This document shows, piece by piece, positions 1 to 8,489 of a stretch of DNA of 64,000 nt; within the stretch, counting starts at the first letter, position 1; every line of letters starts with the position of its first letter. The notes below the pieces were generated by a model. The model saw only the letters and a list, made by a program, of their open reading frames with translations. It was not told where the DNA came from and ran no database searches. The position numbers and the translations under genes are program-made. The stretch is from NCBI GenBank assembly GCA_018432315.1, contig JAHDLB010000008.1:174059-238058 (forward strand), written 5' to 3'. The DNA comes from Anaerolineae bacterium (GTDB taxonomy: Bacteria > Chloroflexota > Anaerolineae > Aggregatilineales > Aggregatilineaceae).

Positions 1-3000
1 GCCAGCGGGCGGTCGTCCACCACCAGGCTGGTGACCATGCGGCTGAGCGTTTGCTGCTCGAACGGCAGGTCGAAGTCGCCCGACGGCGCGACCGCGATCA
101 GGTACACCCAGTCATCGGCGGCCACCTCGAACAGCCACACCCACGCGTGGATCTCCAGGTCGCGCATGTTGAGCCGGTAGGCCGGGACGGCGAAGGTGTC
201 GACGGTTTCGCTCTGGCCGCTGAAGTCCTCGCCCAGCGGGTGCTCGACGGCGGCTGCCGGGCTGCTGGTGTCGGTGGTCAGGCCGGCGGACACGAGGTCG
301 CCGGGCGCGCCGCGCGCGATGACCATCGTGGGGTACTGCCCGGCCAGCGGATCGCCCGAATCGACCGGCAGCAGCGAATGGGTGATGCCGAAGCCAGCCG
401 GCGGCAGCCACTTGGCCGGGTAGTCGAGCGCCACGCCGATCGCGTCGAGCGTCACCCGCTCGAACTCGGTGGGCACGAACAGCGCCGGGTTGACGCCGCT
501 GGTGGATTCCTCCGGGACCAGCGGCTGGCCGTCCACCGCCACGCTGGTCACGATCGGGAACAGCACCTCGTCGCCGAACTGCTGGTCGTACTCCCCGACC
601 GGCGCGAACCCGACGATCACCAGCCAGTCGTCGGCAGCCAGCTCGACCAGCCACGCCCAGACGTGCGTCTCGCCGCCCGCCTGATCGAGCGAATAGGCCG
701 GGAAGCCCAGGTCCTCCACGACGCGATGCGCCCCGGTGAAATCGGCGCCGTACAGGCTTTCGAGCGCGGCCACCGGGCTGCTGATGTCGGTCGCCAGGTT
801 CGCCGCCTGGAGGTCCCCCGGGGTGCCGCGCCCGATGACGAGCGCCGGGTAGTAATCGTAATCCGGGTCGTTGTTGTCGATGGCGTTGAGGAAGTAATCG
901 ACGCCAAAGCCGTAATTCGTCGGCTCCTGCCACGCGACCGGGTAATCGAGCGTGACGCCGATGCCGTCGAGCGAGGCCCGCTCGAACTCAGCCGGCAGGA
1001 ACAGCGCGAGGTCGATCGATTCCGGCGCGAACAGCCGCTCGCCGTCGATGACGAGGCTGTTGACCATCGGCGCGAGGACCTGCTCGCCAAACGCGAGGTC
1101 GTACTCGCCGGAAGGCACGTGCGCGATGATGTACACCCAGTCGCCGGCGGCCACCTCGATCAGCCACGCCCAGTTGTTCCGGTCGCTGGACCGGCTGTTG
1201 ACCGTGTACGTGGGGAAGGCCGCGCCCTCGGCCACCCGGTGCGCCCCGGGGACCATGGCGTAGGTGTTCTCGATGGCCCGCGCCGGGCTGCTGCTATCGG
1301 TGGTGAAATTGGCCTCGACGGCTCCGGCGGGCGTCCCGCGGAACAGCCGCAGGTATGGGTAGCGGTCAAGATCGCCGCCGCGCACCGGCTGCATGACCGC
1401 GTAGCCCGCGCTGTCGAGGTACTGCGGCGGGTCCCAGTTGGCCGGGTAGTCCAGCGACAGGCCGTACGTCGACAGCGTCGCCGGCTCAAGCGTCACCGGC
1501 ACGAACAGCGCCGGGTCGACCGGCTCCGCCGTGGCGGTGGGCGAAGGCTCCGGCGTGTCGGTGGCCGTAGCGGTGGGCGTCAGGGTGTTGGTGGCCGTTG
1601 GCTCGGGCGTGTCGGTGGCGGTCGCGGTGGGTTCCGGCGTATCGGTCGGCCAGATCACGACGTCGATCGACGGGTTGCCGGAGATGCGCACCGTCTCCGC
1701 GGAAATCCAGCCCACGCCCGCGATGCCGCCGCCCGCCACCTGGTACCAGCCGCCGTCCTCGCTGACGCCGATCACCAGCACGCTTTGATCGCGCTGCAGC
1801 GTGGCGACGATGTCATACCCCGCGCCCGGCCCGCGCCGCACGTGGGCCTGCTGGGTGAGCACGGTGGCGCGCGTGGTGCCCTCCGTGGCCGTGGGTGACG
1901 GCTCCGGCGTATCGGTGACGGTTGCGGTCGGCGTCAGCGTGTCCGTCGCGGTGGGTTCCGGGGTGTCGGTGGCCGTCGGTGGCGCGAGCGTGTTGGTGGG
2001 TTCCTCGGTCGGGCTGGCGAGATTGGCGACCGGGGTTTCGGTGGCCGGGTCGTCATCGCCGCCGCCAAACAGGAAATACGCGCCGCCGCCCAGGATGGCG
2101 ACGATCAACAGGCCGGCCAGCCCCAGCATGATCGGGCCGGGGCCGCGCCGGGCAGGCGGGGCCGCCGGGATTGGGGTGGGCGTAGCCGGGGCACTCCCGC
2201 GCGGCGCGGCGGTCGGCTCGGCGGGCGTTTGCGGCGCCAGCGTGGACGCCTGGTCCGGCGGGCGCGCGGCGGGCCGCTGGGCGGTGACGGGCACGCCGCT
2301 CACCTCCGCGCCGATGACGGTCGCCTCCAGGCCATCGACCGGCGCGGGTCCCACGCCCGTCTCGACGGCGCGCACCGCTTCGGCGAAGTCGTGCGCCATC
2401 GCCTCGGTGGATTGGTAGCGGGCGTCGGCTTCTTTCGCCAGCGCCTTGAGGATCACGGCCTCGATGGCCGGGTGAATGTCCGGGTTCAGCGCGCGCGGGG
2501 GCGGGGGCGCGTCGTTGAAATGCTTGTACATCAGCGTATAGGGCGTGTCGCCGGAGAACGGGAGCTGCCCCAGCACCATCTCGTAGAGCACCACGCCCAG
2601 CGCGTAGGTGTCCGTCCGCGCGTCGACCGCCTCGCCGCGCCACTGTTCGGGCGCCATGTAAGCGGGCGTGCCCAGGATGTTGCCGGTGGCGGTGAGCTTG
2701 CTCGTCCCGGCCAGCATCTTGGCGATGCCGAAGTCGGTCAGGTAGGCGTTGTCGCGCTCGTCGAGCAGCACGTTGTTCGGCTTCAGGTCGCGGTGGATGA
2801 TGCCCTGCTCGTGCGCGAAGGTGAGCGCGCTGGCGATCTGCGAGAGCATCCGGCTGGCGAGCGGCAGGTCCAGCGGGCCGGATTTCAGGCGGTCGTCGAG
2901 GCTGCCGCCCCGGACGAGGCGCATCACGATGTAGATGTTCTTGCCCTCGCGCCCGAAGTCGATCACCGGCAGGATGTGCGGGTGCTGCAGGCGCGCGATC

Positions 3001-3194
3001 ACCTGCGCCTCGTGCTGGAACCGCGCGATGAACTGCTCGTCGTCGGCCAGCTCGCGCGCCATGACCTTGATCGCCACGTCGCGATCCATCGAGGTCTGCC
3101 GCGCCAGGTAGACCGTCGCCATGCCGCCGCGGCCCAACACTGCCGCGATCTCGTATTGTCCCAGGCGCTGGTTGATCAGATCGTCACTAGCCAT
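1..3194 (-). CDS. Membrane Ser/Thr protein kinase with SH3 domain and triplicated extracellular domain (3' end outside window)
   Basis: Hanks-type kinase that phosphorylates Ser/Thr, partial because the frame runs off the left edge (about 1064 codons visible). Read from the ATG at 3194: glycine loop GRGGMATV (res 21-28), Lys43 in AIKV, HRDLKPNN (134-141, catalytic Asp136), DFG (154-156) and MAPEQ after the activation loop. The kinase ends near residue 270. A Pro/Ala linker, one membrane helix (about nt 2140-2070) and Thr/Pro-rich 'TDTPEP' linkers follow, then an SH3-like domain (about nt 1880-1660). After that come three successive copies of a 167-176 residue domain, each starting PALF/LALF and containing a VTLDYP-like motif and a W..EVAA.DW segment (starts near nt 1513, 1012 and 484). 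The arrangement is cytoplasmic kinase, membrane, external sensor. The function of the repeated domain is unknown to me; it recalls surface lipoprotein modules in Chloroflexota. Confidence 0.93.
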   Translation of the reverse strand, partial: MASDDLINQRLGQYEIAAVLGRGGMATVYLARQTSMDRDVAIKVMARELADDEQFIARFQHEAQVIARLQHPHILPVIDFGREGKNIYIVMRLVRGGSLDDRLKSGPLDLPLASRMLSQIASALTFAHEQGIIHRDLKPNNVLLDERDNAYLTDFGIAKMLAGTSKLTATGNILGTPAYMAPEQWRGEAVDARTDTYALGVVLYEMVLGQLPFSGDTPYTLMYKHFNDAPPPPRALNPDIHPAIEAVILKALAKEADARYQSTEAMAHDFAEAVRAVETGVGPAPVDGLEATVIGAEVSGVPVTAQRPAARPPDQASTLAPQTPAEPTAAPRGSAPATPTPIPAAPPARRGPGPIMLGLAGLLIVAILGGGAYFLFGGGDDDPATETPVANLASPTEEPTNTLAPPTATDTPEPTATDTLTPTATVTDTPEPSPTATEGTTRATVLTQQAHVRRGPGAGYDIVATLQRDQSVLVIGVSEDGGWYQVAGGGIAGVGWISAETVRISGNPSIDVVIWPTDTPEPTATATDTPEPTATNTLTPTATATDTPEPSPTATAEPVDPALFVPVTLEPATLSTYGLSLDYPANWDPPQYLDSAGYAVMQPVRGGDLDRYPYLRLFRGTPAGAVEANFTTDSSSPARAIENTYAMVPGAHRVAEGAAFPTYTVNSRSSDRNNWAWLIEVAAGDWVYIIAHVPSGEYDLAFGEQVLAPMVNSLVIDGERLFAPESIDLALFLPAEFERASLDGIGVTLDYPVAWQEPTNYGFGVDYFLNAIDNNDPDYDYYPALVIGRGTPGDLQAANLATDISSPVAALESLYGADFTGAHRVVEDLGFPAYSLDQAGGETHVWAWLVELAADDWLVIVGFAPVGEYDQQFGDEVLFPIVTSVAVDGQPLVPEESTSGVNPALFVPTEFERVTLDAIGVALDYPAKWLPPAGFGITHSLLPVDSGDPLAGQYPTMVIARGAPGDLVSAGLTTDTSSPAAAVEHPLGEDFSGQSETVDTFAVPAYRLNMRDLEIHAWVWLFEVAADDWVYLIAVAPSGDFDLPFEQQTLSRMVTSLVVDDRPL

Positions 3195-3236
3195 CGGGTG
3201 CCGCACCCTTTAACACGATGGTGAAGATGCTCTAGG

Positions 3237-3265
3237 AGCGTACTGGAAAACCGCCCAATAAGCAA
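3237..3265 (-). promoter_or_regulatory. Possible promoter of the kinase gene
   Basis: On the minus strand, TTGCTT (3265-3260) is followed after 17 bases by TACGCT (3242-3237), about 45 bases before the kinase ATG. The -10 match is weak, so this is only a candidate. Confidence 0.3.
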
Positions 3266-3285
3266 GTAAAAAGCCGTATAAATCC

Positions 3286-3311
3286 GCGGGCCGCGATGTG
3301 TCCCGGCCCGC
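3286..3311 (-). terminator. GC-rich hairpin downstream of AOR gene
   Basis: GCGGGCCG (3286-3293) pairs with CGGCCCGC (3304-3311) around a 10-base loop, 20 bases beyond the stop of the leftward AOR gene. On the minus strand the tail is only moderately T-rich (GGATTTATACGGCTTTTT), so this may be a weak intrinsic terminator. Confidence 0.35.
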
Positions 3312-3330
3312 CCGCCCGGATGTGCTGGCC

Positions 3331-5328
3331 TCACGTTTTCGCCGTGTTCGCCGGGCCCAGCGTCCCGGCCTGGCCGGGCGTCAGCATGTCGGGGATCGCC
3401 TCCGGCCCGGCGGCGAAGGCCGCGTCGATGCCGCGCCGGATCTCGCTCCAAAAGTCGCGCGCCGCGCCGAGCTTGTCCTCGCGGAAGCGCGCCAGCCACG
3501 CGGCGTGATCGGCGTCTTGCAGCCCGTCGCGCTCCCACTGTTCGAGGAAGCCCATGATCAGGTCGGCCACGCGCTCCGACGGCCACGGGACGGCTTTCGG
3601 CGCCTCGCGCTCGTAGATGGCCCGCGCCAGCGCGAACTGGTGCGCCTTGTAGTCGATGTCCAGGCCGTAATGCGCCGCCAGGATCTCGTCGGTGATGACC
3701 TCGGCCCACTTGCGGTGAAAGCGGCAGATCCCGCTGTTGTCGCTGAACAGCTCGTAGACCATGCGCTCGACGTTGCGGCGGCCCAGTTCCGCCGGGGGCA
3801 GGTATTCCACGCCATAGTACACGTAATACTTGCCCATCAGCGGCATGGGGCTGAACATGCCCGGTACCCAGTACTGGTTGGGGACCATGTAGCCTTCGTC
3901 GCCGTTCGCCAGGAACACCGCGCGGCTGGTCGAGTCAATGCCCAACTGCCGGTCCAGGTCGGTGGCGGCGTCGCGGATCCCCTGGCGGAACACGCGCGCC
4001 TTCGGGTTGAACAGCAGGGCGTTGATGATCGCGATCGCGTAGTTGGCGTTGCGCTGGCTGCCGGCCACGACGTCGAACTGCGCGGCGTCATCGGCGAAAG
4101 TGAAGGCCAGCCGGTCCGCCGGGGGCAGGCCGAATGACTCCGGATCGATCAGGCCCTCGGCGACCAGTTCCATGATCCAGGCGAGCGTGCCGCCCAACTG
4201 GATCGCGTCGAAGCCCATCGCGTCGGCGTGGTGGTTGAGCTTTTCGGCGGCGCGCTGGTCGAAGACGCCCACCTGGGGCCCCAGCGCGTGATACGGCTCG
4301 TAGTCCTTCTTGTAGATGTCGTTGATCTTCTTGCAGACGACCGCGCACGGCTCGCCGCAGTGCTGGAAGTTCTTGGTCTTGATCGTCTCTTCGTTGAACT
4401 GGGCGAGGTAGTGGCCCAGCACGAAGGCGTCGTGCTGGCGCAGGCGCGCCTCGTCGCTGGCGTAGATGCTCTGGTAGTTGAAGCTCATGATGCGCTCGTC
4501 GAGGCTGCGCATGTTGACGCCGAACGTGCCGCCCGTCTCGAACTCCGGCGCGTAGCGGTACTTGGCCGTCACGGCCAGGTCGGCCTGGATCGTCTTCTGG
4601 CCGAAGTGTTCGAGGAAATAGGCGTCGATCTCCTTCGAGTCGCGCAGGTCGGGGTCTTCCCAGTCGCCGCCGAACACGCACCCGGCGATGTTGTGATATT
4701 GCAGCAGCCGGCTGCCCAGCCCGCCGCGCCCCGCCCAGTCCTCGACCGGGGTGAAGGCGCCCTTGCGGATCGGGCTGGAGCCAATCGCGCCCTCTTTGGT
4801 GTAGAGCGCGGACGGCCCCACCGCGAAAATGCGCAGCTTGTTGGGCGAGTATTCCGCCGCGTAACGGTCGTAGAGCGCCTGTTGCAGCGCGAAGAAGCCG
4901 AGCAGGGGACGCCCTTCCGGATCGGCGTACCCGCTCCAGATCGGCTCGACGTTGACCGGCTCCAGCCGGACGTGAATCTCACCGTCTTTGTGGTTGAGCA
5001 GCAGCACGCTGGTCTGGGGCGCTTCGCCGCGCAGGGCCACGTAGTTCACGCCCACGCCGTGGAAGGTGTAGGCCGCGCCGCCCATGCTGGAGACGTAGAA
5101 GCTCTCCCACTGCGGGCTCCACGCGCAGAAGAACAGGCGCCGCGAGCCGGGGATGCTGCTGCCCGCCAGCAGGCCCTCGCCAAAGGTGAAGCTGTCCGGG
5201 TAGAGGTTGTAACGCTTCCAGCCAAAGTCAACCGGCCCCAGGACGGAAGGGTCCTCGGTGGGCCGCAGATACCAGTGTCCGTTGTTCAGGTGGACGGTGA
5301 GTTCGCGTTGCAGAATGGGGTAGATCAT
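3331..5328 (-). CDS. Aldehyde:ferredoxin oxidoreductase (tungsten/molybdopterin AOR family)
   Basis: 665 residues, the usual AOR length, with GGAGGAG placed before the ATG. AOR-family enzymes oxidise aldehydes to acids with ferredoxin, using a tungsten bis-pterin and one [4Fe-4S] cluster in the cytoplasm. Visible family features are an N-terminal pterin-binding half (residues with GRGGLGSRLL and GCVFGGDW near 210-240), a Cys-rich motif HCGEPCAVVCKK near residue 335 and the distal Cys in NSGICRFHRKW near 540. The clustered cysteines are spaced Cx3Cx3C, where the classical archaeal enzyme is Cx2Cx3C. It stands alone here, with no MoaD-like, ferredoxin or FAD/NADH-linker gene beside it, so the physiological partner and the aldehyde cannot be told from context. 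Confidence 0.9.
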   Translation of the reverse strand: MIYPILQRELTVHLNNGHWYLRPTEDPSVLGPVDFGWKRYNLYPDSFTFGEGLLAGSSIPGSRRLFFCAWSPQWESFYVSSMGGAAYTFHGVGVNYVALRGEAPQTSVLLLNHKDGEIHVRLEPVNVEPIWSGYADPEGRPLLGFFALQQALYDRYAAEYSPNKLRIFAVGPSALYTKEGAIGSSPIRKGAFTPVEDWAGRGGLGSRLLQYHNIAGCVFGGDWEDPDLRDSKEIDAYFLEHFGQKTIQADLAVTAKYRYAPEFETGGTFGVNMRSLDERIMSFNYQSIYASDEARLRQHDAFVLGHYLAQFNEETIKTKNFQHCGEPCAVVCKKINDIYKKDYEPYHALGPQVGVFDQRAAEKLNHHADAMGFDAIQLGGTLAWIMELVAEGLIDPESFGLPPADRLAFTFADDAAQFDVVAGSQRNANYAIAIINALLFNPKARVFRQGIRDAATDLDRQLGIDSTSRAVFLANGDEGYMVPNQYWVPGMFSPMPLMGKYYVYYGVEYLPPAELGRRNVERMVYELFSDNSGICRFHRKWAEVITDEILAAHYGLDIDYKAHQFALARAIYEREAPKAVPWPSERVADLIMGFLEQWERDGLQDADHAAWLARFREDKLGAARDFWSEIRRGIDAAFAAGPEAIPDMLTPGQAGTLGPANTAKT

Positions 5329-5386
5329 CGTCTCCTCCTGGTTGCTCGACCGGGCCGCGCCAGCCGCCCAGCCATGCCTTGCTACC

Positions 5387-6055
5387 TCAGCCTACCGACA
5401 GCGCGATCAGCCACTGGGCCGCGAAATAGGTGCTGAGCACCCAAAACGGCGCGCTGCGAAACGTCCCGCGAAAGCGCTCGACCGCCAGCACCGAATCCGA
5501 CGCGACGAACAGGTACGCGCCGACCAGCGCCAGCAGGGTGCCCGGCTCGTCGGTTTCGATCCAGCGGTTGGCGGCCTGCCACGCCATGAACAGGATGGCG
5601 GCCATGTAGACGATCACCGGGCCGCGCATCGGCCCCAGGAACCCCCACAGCCACCACAGCATGAGCGCGCCGTACAGCAGGAACGGCAGCCCGTACCACA
5701 GCGGCGCGGTGGCGTTGCCCTCGTAGGCGAACGCGATCGCGTACAGGATGTGTGCCACCAAAAAGCTGAGCAGCCCCTGCACGAAACGATCCGACTCCAA
5801 CATCAGGAACACGTCGCCCGCCAGCGAGGCCAGCAGCCCCAGCACGATCAGGACGTGATACGTCCGCGAGACGGGGTCCTCAGCCAGGATCGCGATGGCG
5901 ATGATGAAGACCATCGTGAGCGGCTTGAAGACGTACTCCAGGCGCCTGTACCGGCGCCGCTGGGCGACCGTCGTGCGCGCGCCGAGCATCTTGGCCGCGA
6001 TGGTCAGTGCCGCGGAAATGCCCACACACACAGACAGGAGAATAATGAGGTCCAT
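5387..6055 (-). CDS. YhhN/TMEM86-family membrane protein (lysoplasmalogenase-like)
   Basis: 222 residues with about eight hydrophobic helices. Family-like features are the early KPLTMVFII segment, LLASLAGDVFLML, HILYAIAF, and the late ASDSVLA and YFAAQWLIA stretches, which together are typical of YhhN/TMEM86. Characterised members hydrolyse the vinyl-ether bond of lysoplasmalogens in the membrane, but the substrate here is an inference from family only. It lies between the AOR gene (58 bases downstream) and a sugar epimerase (56 bases upstream), all leftward. No strong Shine-Dalgarno is visible before the ATG. Confidence 0.75.
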   Translation of the reverse strand: MDLIILLSVCVGISAALTIAAKMLGARTTVAQRRRYRRLEYVFKPLTMVFIIAIAILAEDPVSRTYHVLIVLGLLASLAGDVFLMLESDRFVQGLLSFLVAHILYAIAFAYEGNATAPLWYGLPFLLYGALMLWWLWGFLGPMRGPVIVYMAAILFMAWQAANRWIETDEPGTLLALVGAYLFVASDSVLAVERFRGTFRSAPFWVLSTYFAAQWLIALSVG

Positions 6056-6111
6056 ACTATCGCTTTCGTCATGCGCTCCGGACAGGCCCGGCGGCTCGCG
6101 CCCACCGCCGG

Positions 6112-7074
6112 TCAGACTTCACGCGCGGCATACCACGCTTCGAACCACGCCCAGGTGTGCGCCAGCCCGTCGCGCACGCTGGTCTGCGGTTCGAAGTCCA
6201 ACAGCCGGCGCGCCTTGCTGTTGTCGCAGTACGTGATCGGCGGGTCGCTGGGCGGAGTGGGCACGTCCCGCGTGTTGAGCGTGCGCCCGGACAGCGCCTC
6301 GAACGTGGCGATGAACTCGCGCAGCGAGATCGGCGCGCCGACGCCCAGGTTGATCACCTCGTAGCCGAGCGGGCGCTCCAGCGCCGCAATCACGCCGCGC
6401 ACCGTGTCGTCAACGTAGGTCCAGTCGCGGTGAATGTCGCCGCCGTTGAAGATCGGGATCGTGGTGCCATCCATCAGGGCGTGCATCACGCGTAGGGGCA
6501 TCATGTCGGGCCGCCCCGCCGGGCCGTAGACGTTGAAGAAGCGCAGGCAGGTCACGTTCAGGCCGTGCAGGTGGTGGTAGCTGTGGCCGACCAGCTCGGC
6601 GGCGCGCTTGCTGGCCGGGTAGGCCGCCAGCGGGCGGTCGGCGGGATCGGTTTCGACGAACGGCAGCGTGTGCGTCGCGCCATACACCGACGACGTCGAG
6701 GCCAGCACGAACACCTCGACGCCCGCGCCCTGGGCCGCGTCGAGCAGGTTGAGCGTCCCGGTCAGGTTGACGTCCAGGTACAGGTGCGGCTGGCGCACGC
6801 TCTCGCGCACGCCGGCCATGGCCGCCAGATGCGCCACGCGCCGGACCGGGTGCGCGGCGAACAGCGCGCCCAGCGCCGCCCGGTCGCGGATGTCGCCCTC
6901 GACCAGGGTGAAGGCGGGAAAGTTCGCCAGGCGGCGAGCGTTGGCCCGCTTGACCGCCGGATCGTAATAGTCGTTGAAGTTGTCGATGCCCACCACAGGC
7001 TCGCCCTGCTGGAGCAGAGCGCGCGCCAGGTGGCTGCCGATGAAGCCCGCCGCGCCGGTCACAAGCGTTGTCAC
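6112..7074 (-). CDS. NAD-dependent nucleotide-sugar epimerase/dehydratase (extended SDR)
   Basis: 320 residues. The N-terminal Rossmann motif TGAAGFIGSHLA binds NAD(P). The active-site triad is visible as Thr/Ser in LASTSSVYG and the Tyr-x3-Lys pair in YPASKRAAE. The segment GIDNFNDYYDPAVKRAN and the later FNVYGPAGRPDM and GGDIHRDWTYVDD are typical of UDP-glucuronate/UDP-glucose 4-epimerases. It probably makes a sugar nucleotide for surface polysaccharide. The gene starts 15 bases after the stop of the upstream anchored protein gene (7090-7707), so the two are likely co-transcribed. The exact substrate cannot be fixed from sequence. Confidence 0.88.
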   Translation of the reverse strand: MTTLVTGAAGFIGSHLARALLQQGEPVVGIDNFNDYYDPAVKRANARRLANFPAFTLVEGDIRDRAALGALFAAHPVRRVAHLAAMAGVRESVRQPHLYLDVNLTGTLNLLDAAQGAGVEVFVLASTSSVYGATHTLPFVETDPADRPLAAYPASKRAAELVGHSYHHLHGLNVTCLRFFNVYGPAGRPDMMPLRVMHALMDGTTIPIFNGGDIHRDWTYVDDTVRGVIAALERPLGYEVINLGVGAPISLREFIATFEALSGRTLNTRDVPTPPSDPPITYCDNSKARRLLDFEPQTSVRDGLAHTWAWFEAWYAAREV

Positions 7075-7089
7075 GCCGAGTCTGTCCTT

Positions 7090-7707
7090 TCAGTTCAGGT
7101 TCACGCCGCCCTGGACGATGAACACGCCGTCTTGAATCGAGAGGCTGTCCGGGTAGATGAAGTAGGTGCCGGGCAGATCGTCGAACGGCTTGATCAGCCG
7201 GTCGGTGAGCTGCGCCTGGACGTTCTCCAGCACGAACGCCGGCACCTTCAGGCCGCCCACGTCCGCCGAAACGATGTCCAGCTCGATCTGGTTCTCGCTG
7301 TCCGCTTTCGGCTCGATCACGACAGCCAGCGGCAGGGTGAGCCCGACCTGCTTGATTTCGCCGTAGAAGGTCATCTGGCCGTCGTCCAGCCCGACCTGCA
7401 TGTTCTCGAACGGCATGTTGTGGCCCTGCGCCTCGGCGAAGTCCTGCCCTTCGAGCGCTATCCACGAGGATAACTGCCGCTCGGTGAACGACAGGGCGAA
7501 CCAGCGCATCGACCGGGCATCGTTCGTCGCGCGGGCGATTTCGTTGTCCAGCGCCTGGGCTTCGGCAGGGCTGGCCCTGAAATTGTCGGACAGGGGCGCG
7601 TCCGGGCCGTTGGTGTTGACGTAGTACACGCCCAGGACGAGCGCGCCGCAGCACAACAGCGGGATCAACACCAGCGCCAGGCAGCAGCCTCCGCAGCTTT
7701 CGAACAT
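7090..7707 (-). CDS. Membrane-anchored hypothetical protein with Cys-rich N-terminus
   Basis: 205 residues, with GGGGAG ahead of the ATG. The protein begins with MFESCGGCCLAL, one hydrophobic helix (res 8-29) and then a soluble domain predicted outside the membrane. The soluble part has an alternating beta pattern (FYGEIKQVGLTLPLAVVIEP, QIELDIVSADVGG), loosely like the LolA/YpmS style of lipid-binding anchored proteins. I do not recognise a family with certainty. It is first in a likely two-gene unit with the epimerase at 6112-7074. Divergent DUF4332 gene lies on the other side. Confidence 0.7.
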   Translation of the reverse strand: MFESCGGCCLALVLIPLLCCGALVLGVYYVNTNGPDAPLSDNFRASPAEAQALDNEIARATNDARSMRWFALSFTERQLSSWIALEGQDFAEAQGHNMPFENMQVGLDDGQMTFYGEIKQVGLTLPLAVVIEPKADSENQIELDIVSADVGGLKVPAFVLENVQAQLTDRLIKPFDDLPGTYFIYPDSLSIQDGVFIVQGGVNLN

Positions 7708-7890
7708 GGCTTCACACTCCCCGATGATCGGTTACCAGGGTTGGGAAACTCGTCCCGCAATTGTACCGCTAGTCGCTGCTTTGCCCACCCCCCGGCGCGG
7801 GGAGGCGTCGCGGCTTCCCGGCCCGGCGGGCGTTTGAGGGGCGTCGAGCACGTTTGACCGTTTCTGATACAATGTATCTGTAATGCAGTT

Positions 7891-7906
7891 GTCAAACTTT
7901 TTTGAC
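7891..7906. promoter_or_regulatory. Perfect inverted repeat upstream of the DUF4332 gene
   Basis: GTCAAA (7891-7896), a CTTT spacer and TTTGAC (7901-7906) form a perfect 6-bp palindrome in an AT-richer stretch, 22 bases before the ATG at 7928. This is a good position for an operator. No regulator is encoded next to it. Confidence 0.35.
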
Positions 7907-7927
7907 ACACGATAAGGGGTGAACGAT

Positions 7928-8332
7928 ATGGCTAAGATCGTGGATATCGAGGGAATTGGGCCGAAATTTGGCGAAAAACTGGGCGCCGCCGGGATCAAAA
8001 CCACGGAGGCTCTACTCAAGCACGCGGCCAACAAGAAGGGACGCCAGGACCTGGCCGCCAAGACGGGCCTGGATACCGGCCAGTTGCTCGAATGGGTGAA
8101 CCGCGCCGACCTGATGCGCATCAAGGGCGTGGGAACCCAGTATTCGGATCTGCTGGAAGCGGCGGGCGTCGACACCGTGCCCGAGCTGGCCCAGCGCAAC
8201 GCGAAGAACCTGTTCGCCAAGCTGCAAGAGGTCAACGGCCAGAAGAAGCTGGTCCGCCAGCTCCCCACCGCCGAGCAGGTCGAAGGCTGGGTGAAGACGG
8301 CCAAGGCGCTCAAGCGGATGGTCGAATACTAG
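7928..8332 (+). CDS. DUF4332 helix-hairpin-helix protein
   Basis: 134 residues. The ATG at 7928 is chosen because AAGGGG (7914-7919) sits 8 bases before it; an in-frame GTG at 7919 lies inside that site. Two helix-hairpin-helix repeats are visible, IEGIGPKFGEKLGAAGIKT (near res 8-26) and MRIKGVGTQYSDLLEAAGV (near 62-80), followed by LFAKLQEVN and a helical C-terminus. This is the DUF4332 architecture, related to DNA-binding HhH motifs of RuvA or DNA ligase type. A DNA-related role is inferred; no partner gene is adjacent. Confidence 0.85.
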   Translation: MAKIVDIEGIGPKFGEKLGAAGIKTTEALLKHAANKKGRQDLAAKTGLDTGQLLEWVNRADLMRIKGVGTQYSDLLEAAGVDTVPELAQRNAKNLFAKLQEVNGQKKLVRQLPTAEQVEGWVKTAKALKRMVEY

Positions 8333-8489
8333 GTCGCGCGCGGCGCGTTTGTGCCGCACGCCCATAACCCCGGCGCCGGGACAGGGCCTGACCGGGCACA
8401 GCGCCCGGCGCCGGATTTCCTGCGCGGTCCCGCGACCGGAGGGACTGTCCGCTGTGGATGCGCGCCGGTGCCCGGCCCGGCAGAGGAAC

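Noticed and set aside
1500..1960. Repetitive 'GGCGTGTCGGTGGC' DNA in the kinase gene as a tandem repeat or CRISPR-like array
   Set aside because: It encodes the Thr/Pro/Glu-rich linker ('TDTPEP' repeats) of the kinase. No spacers and no regular unit length.
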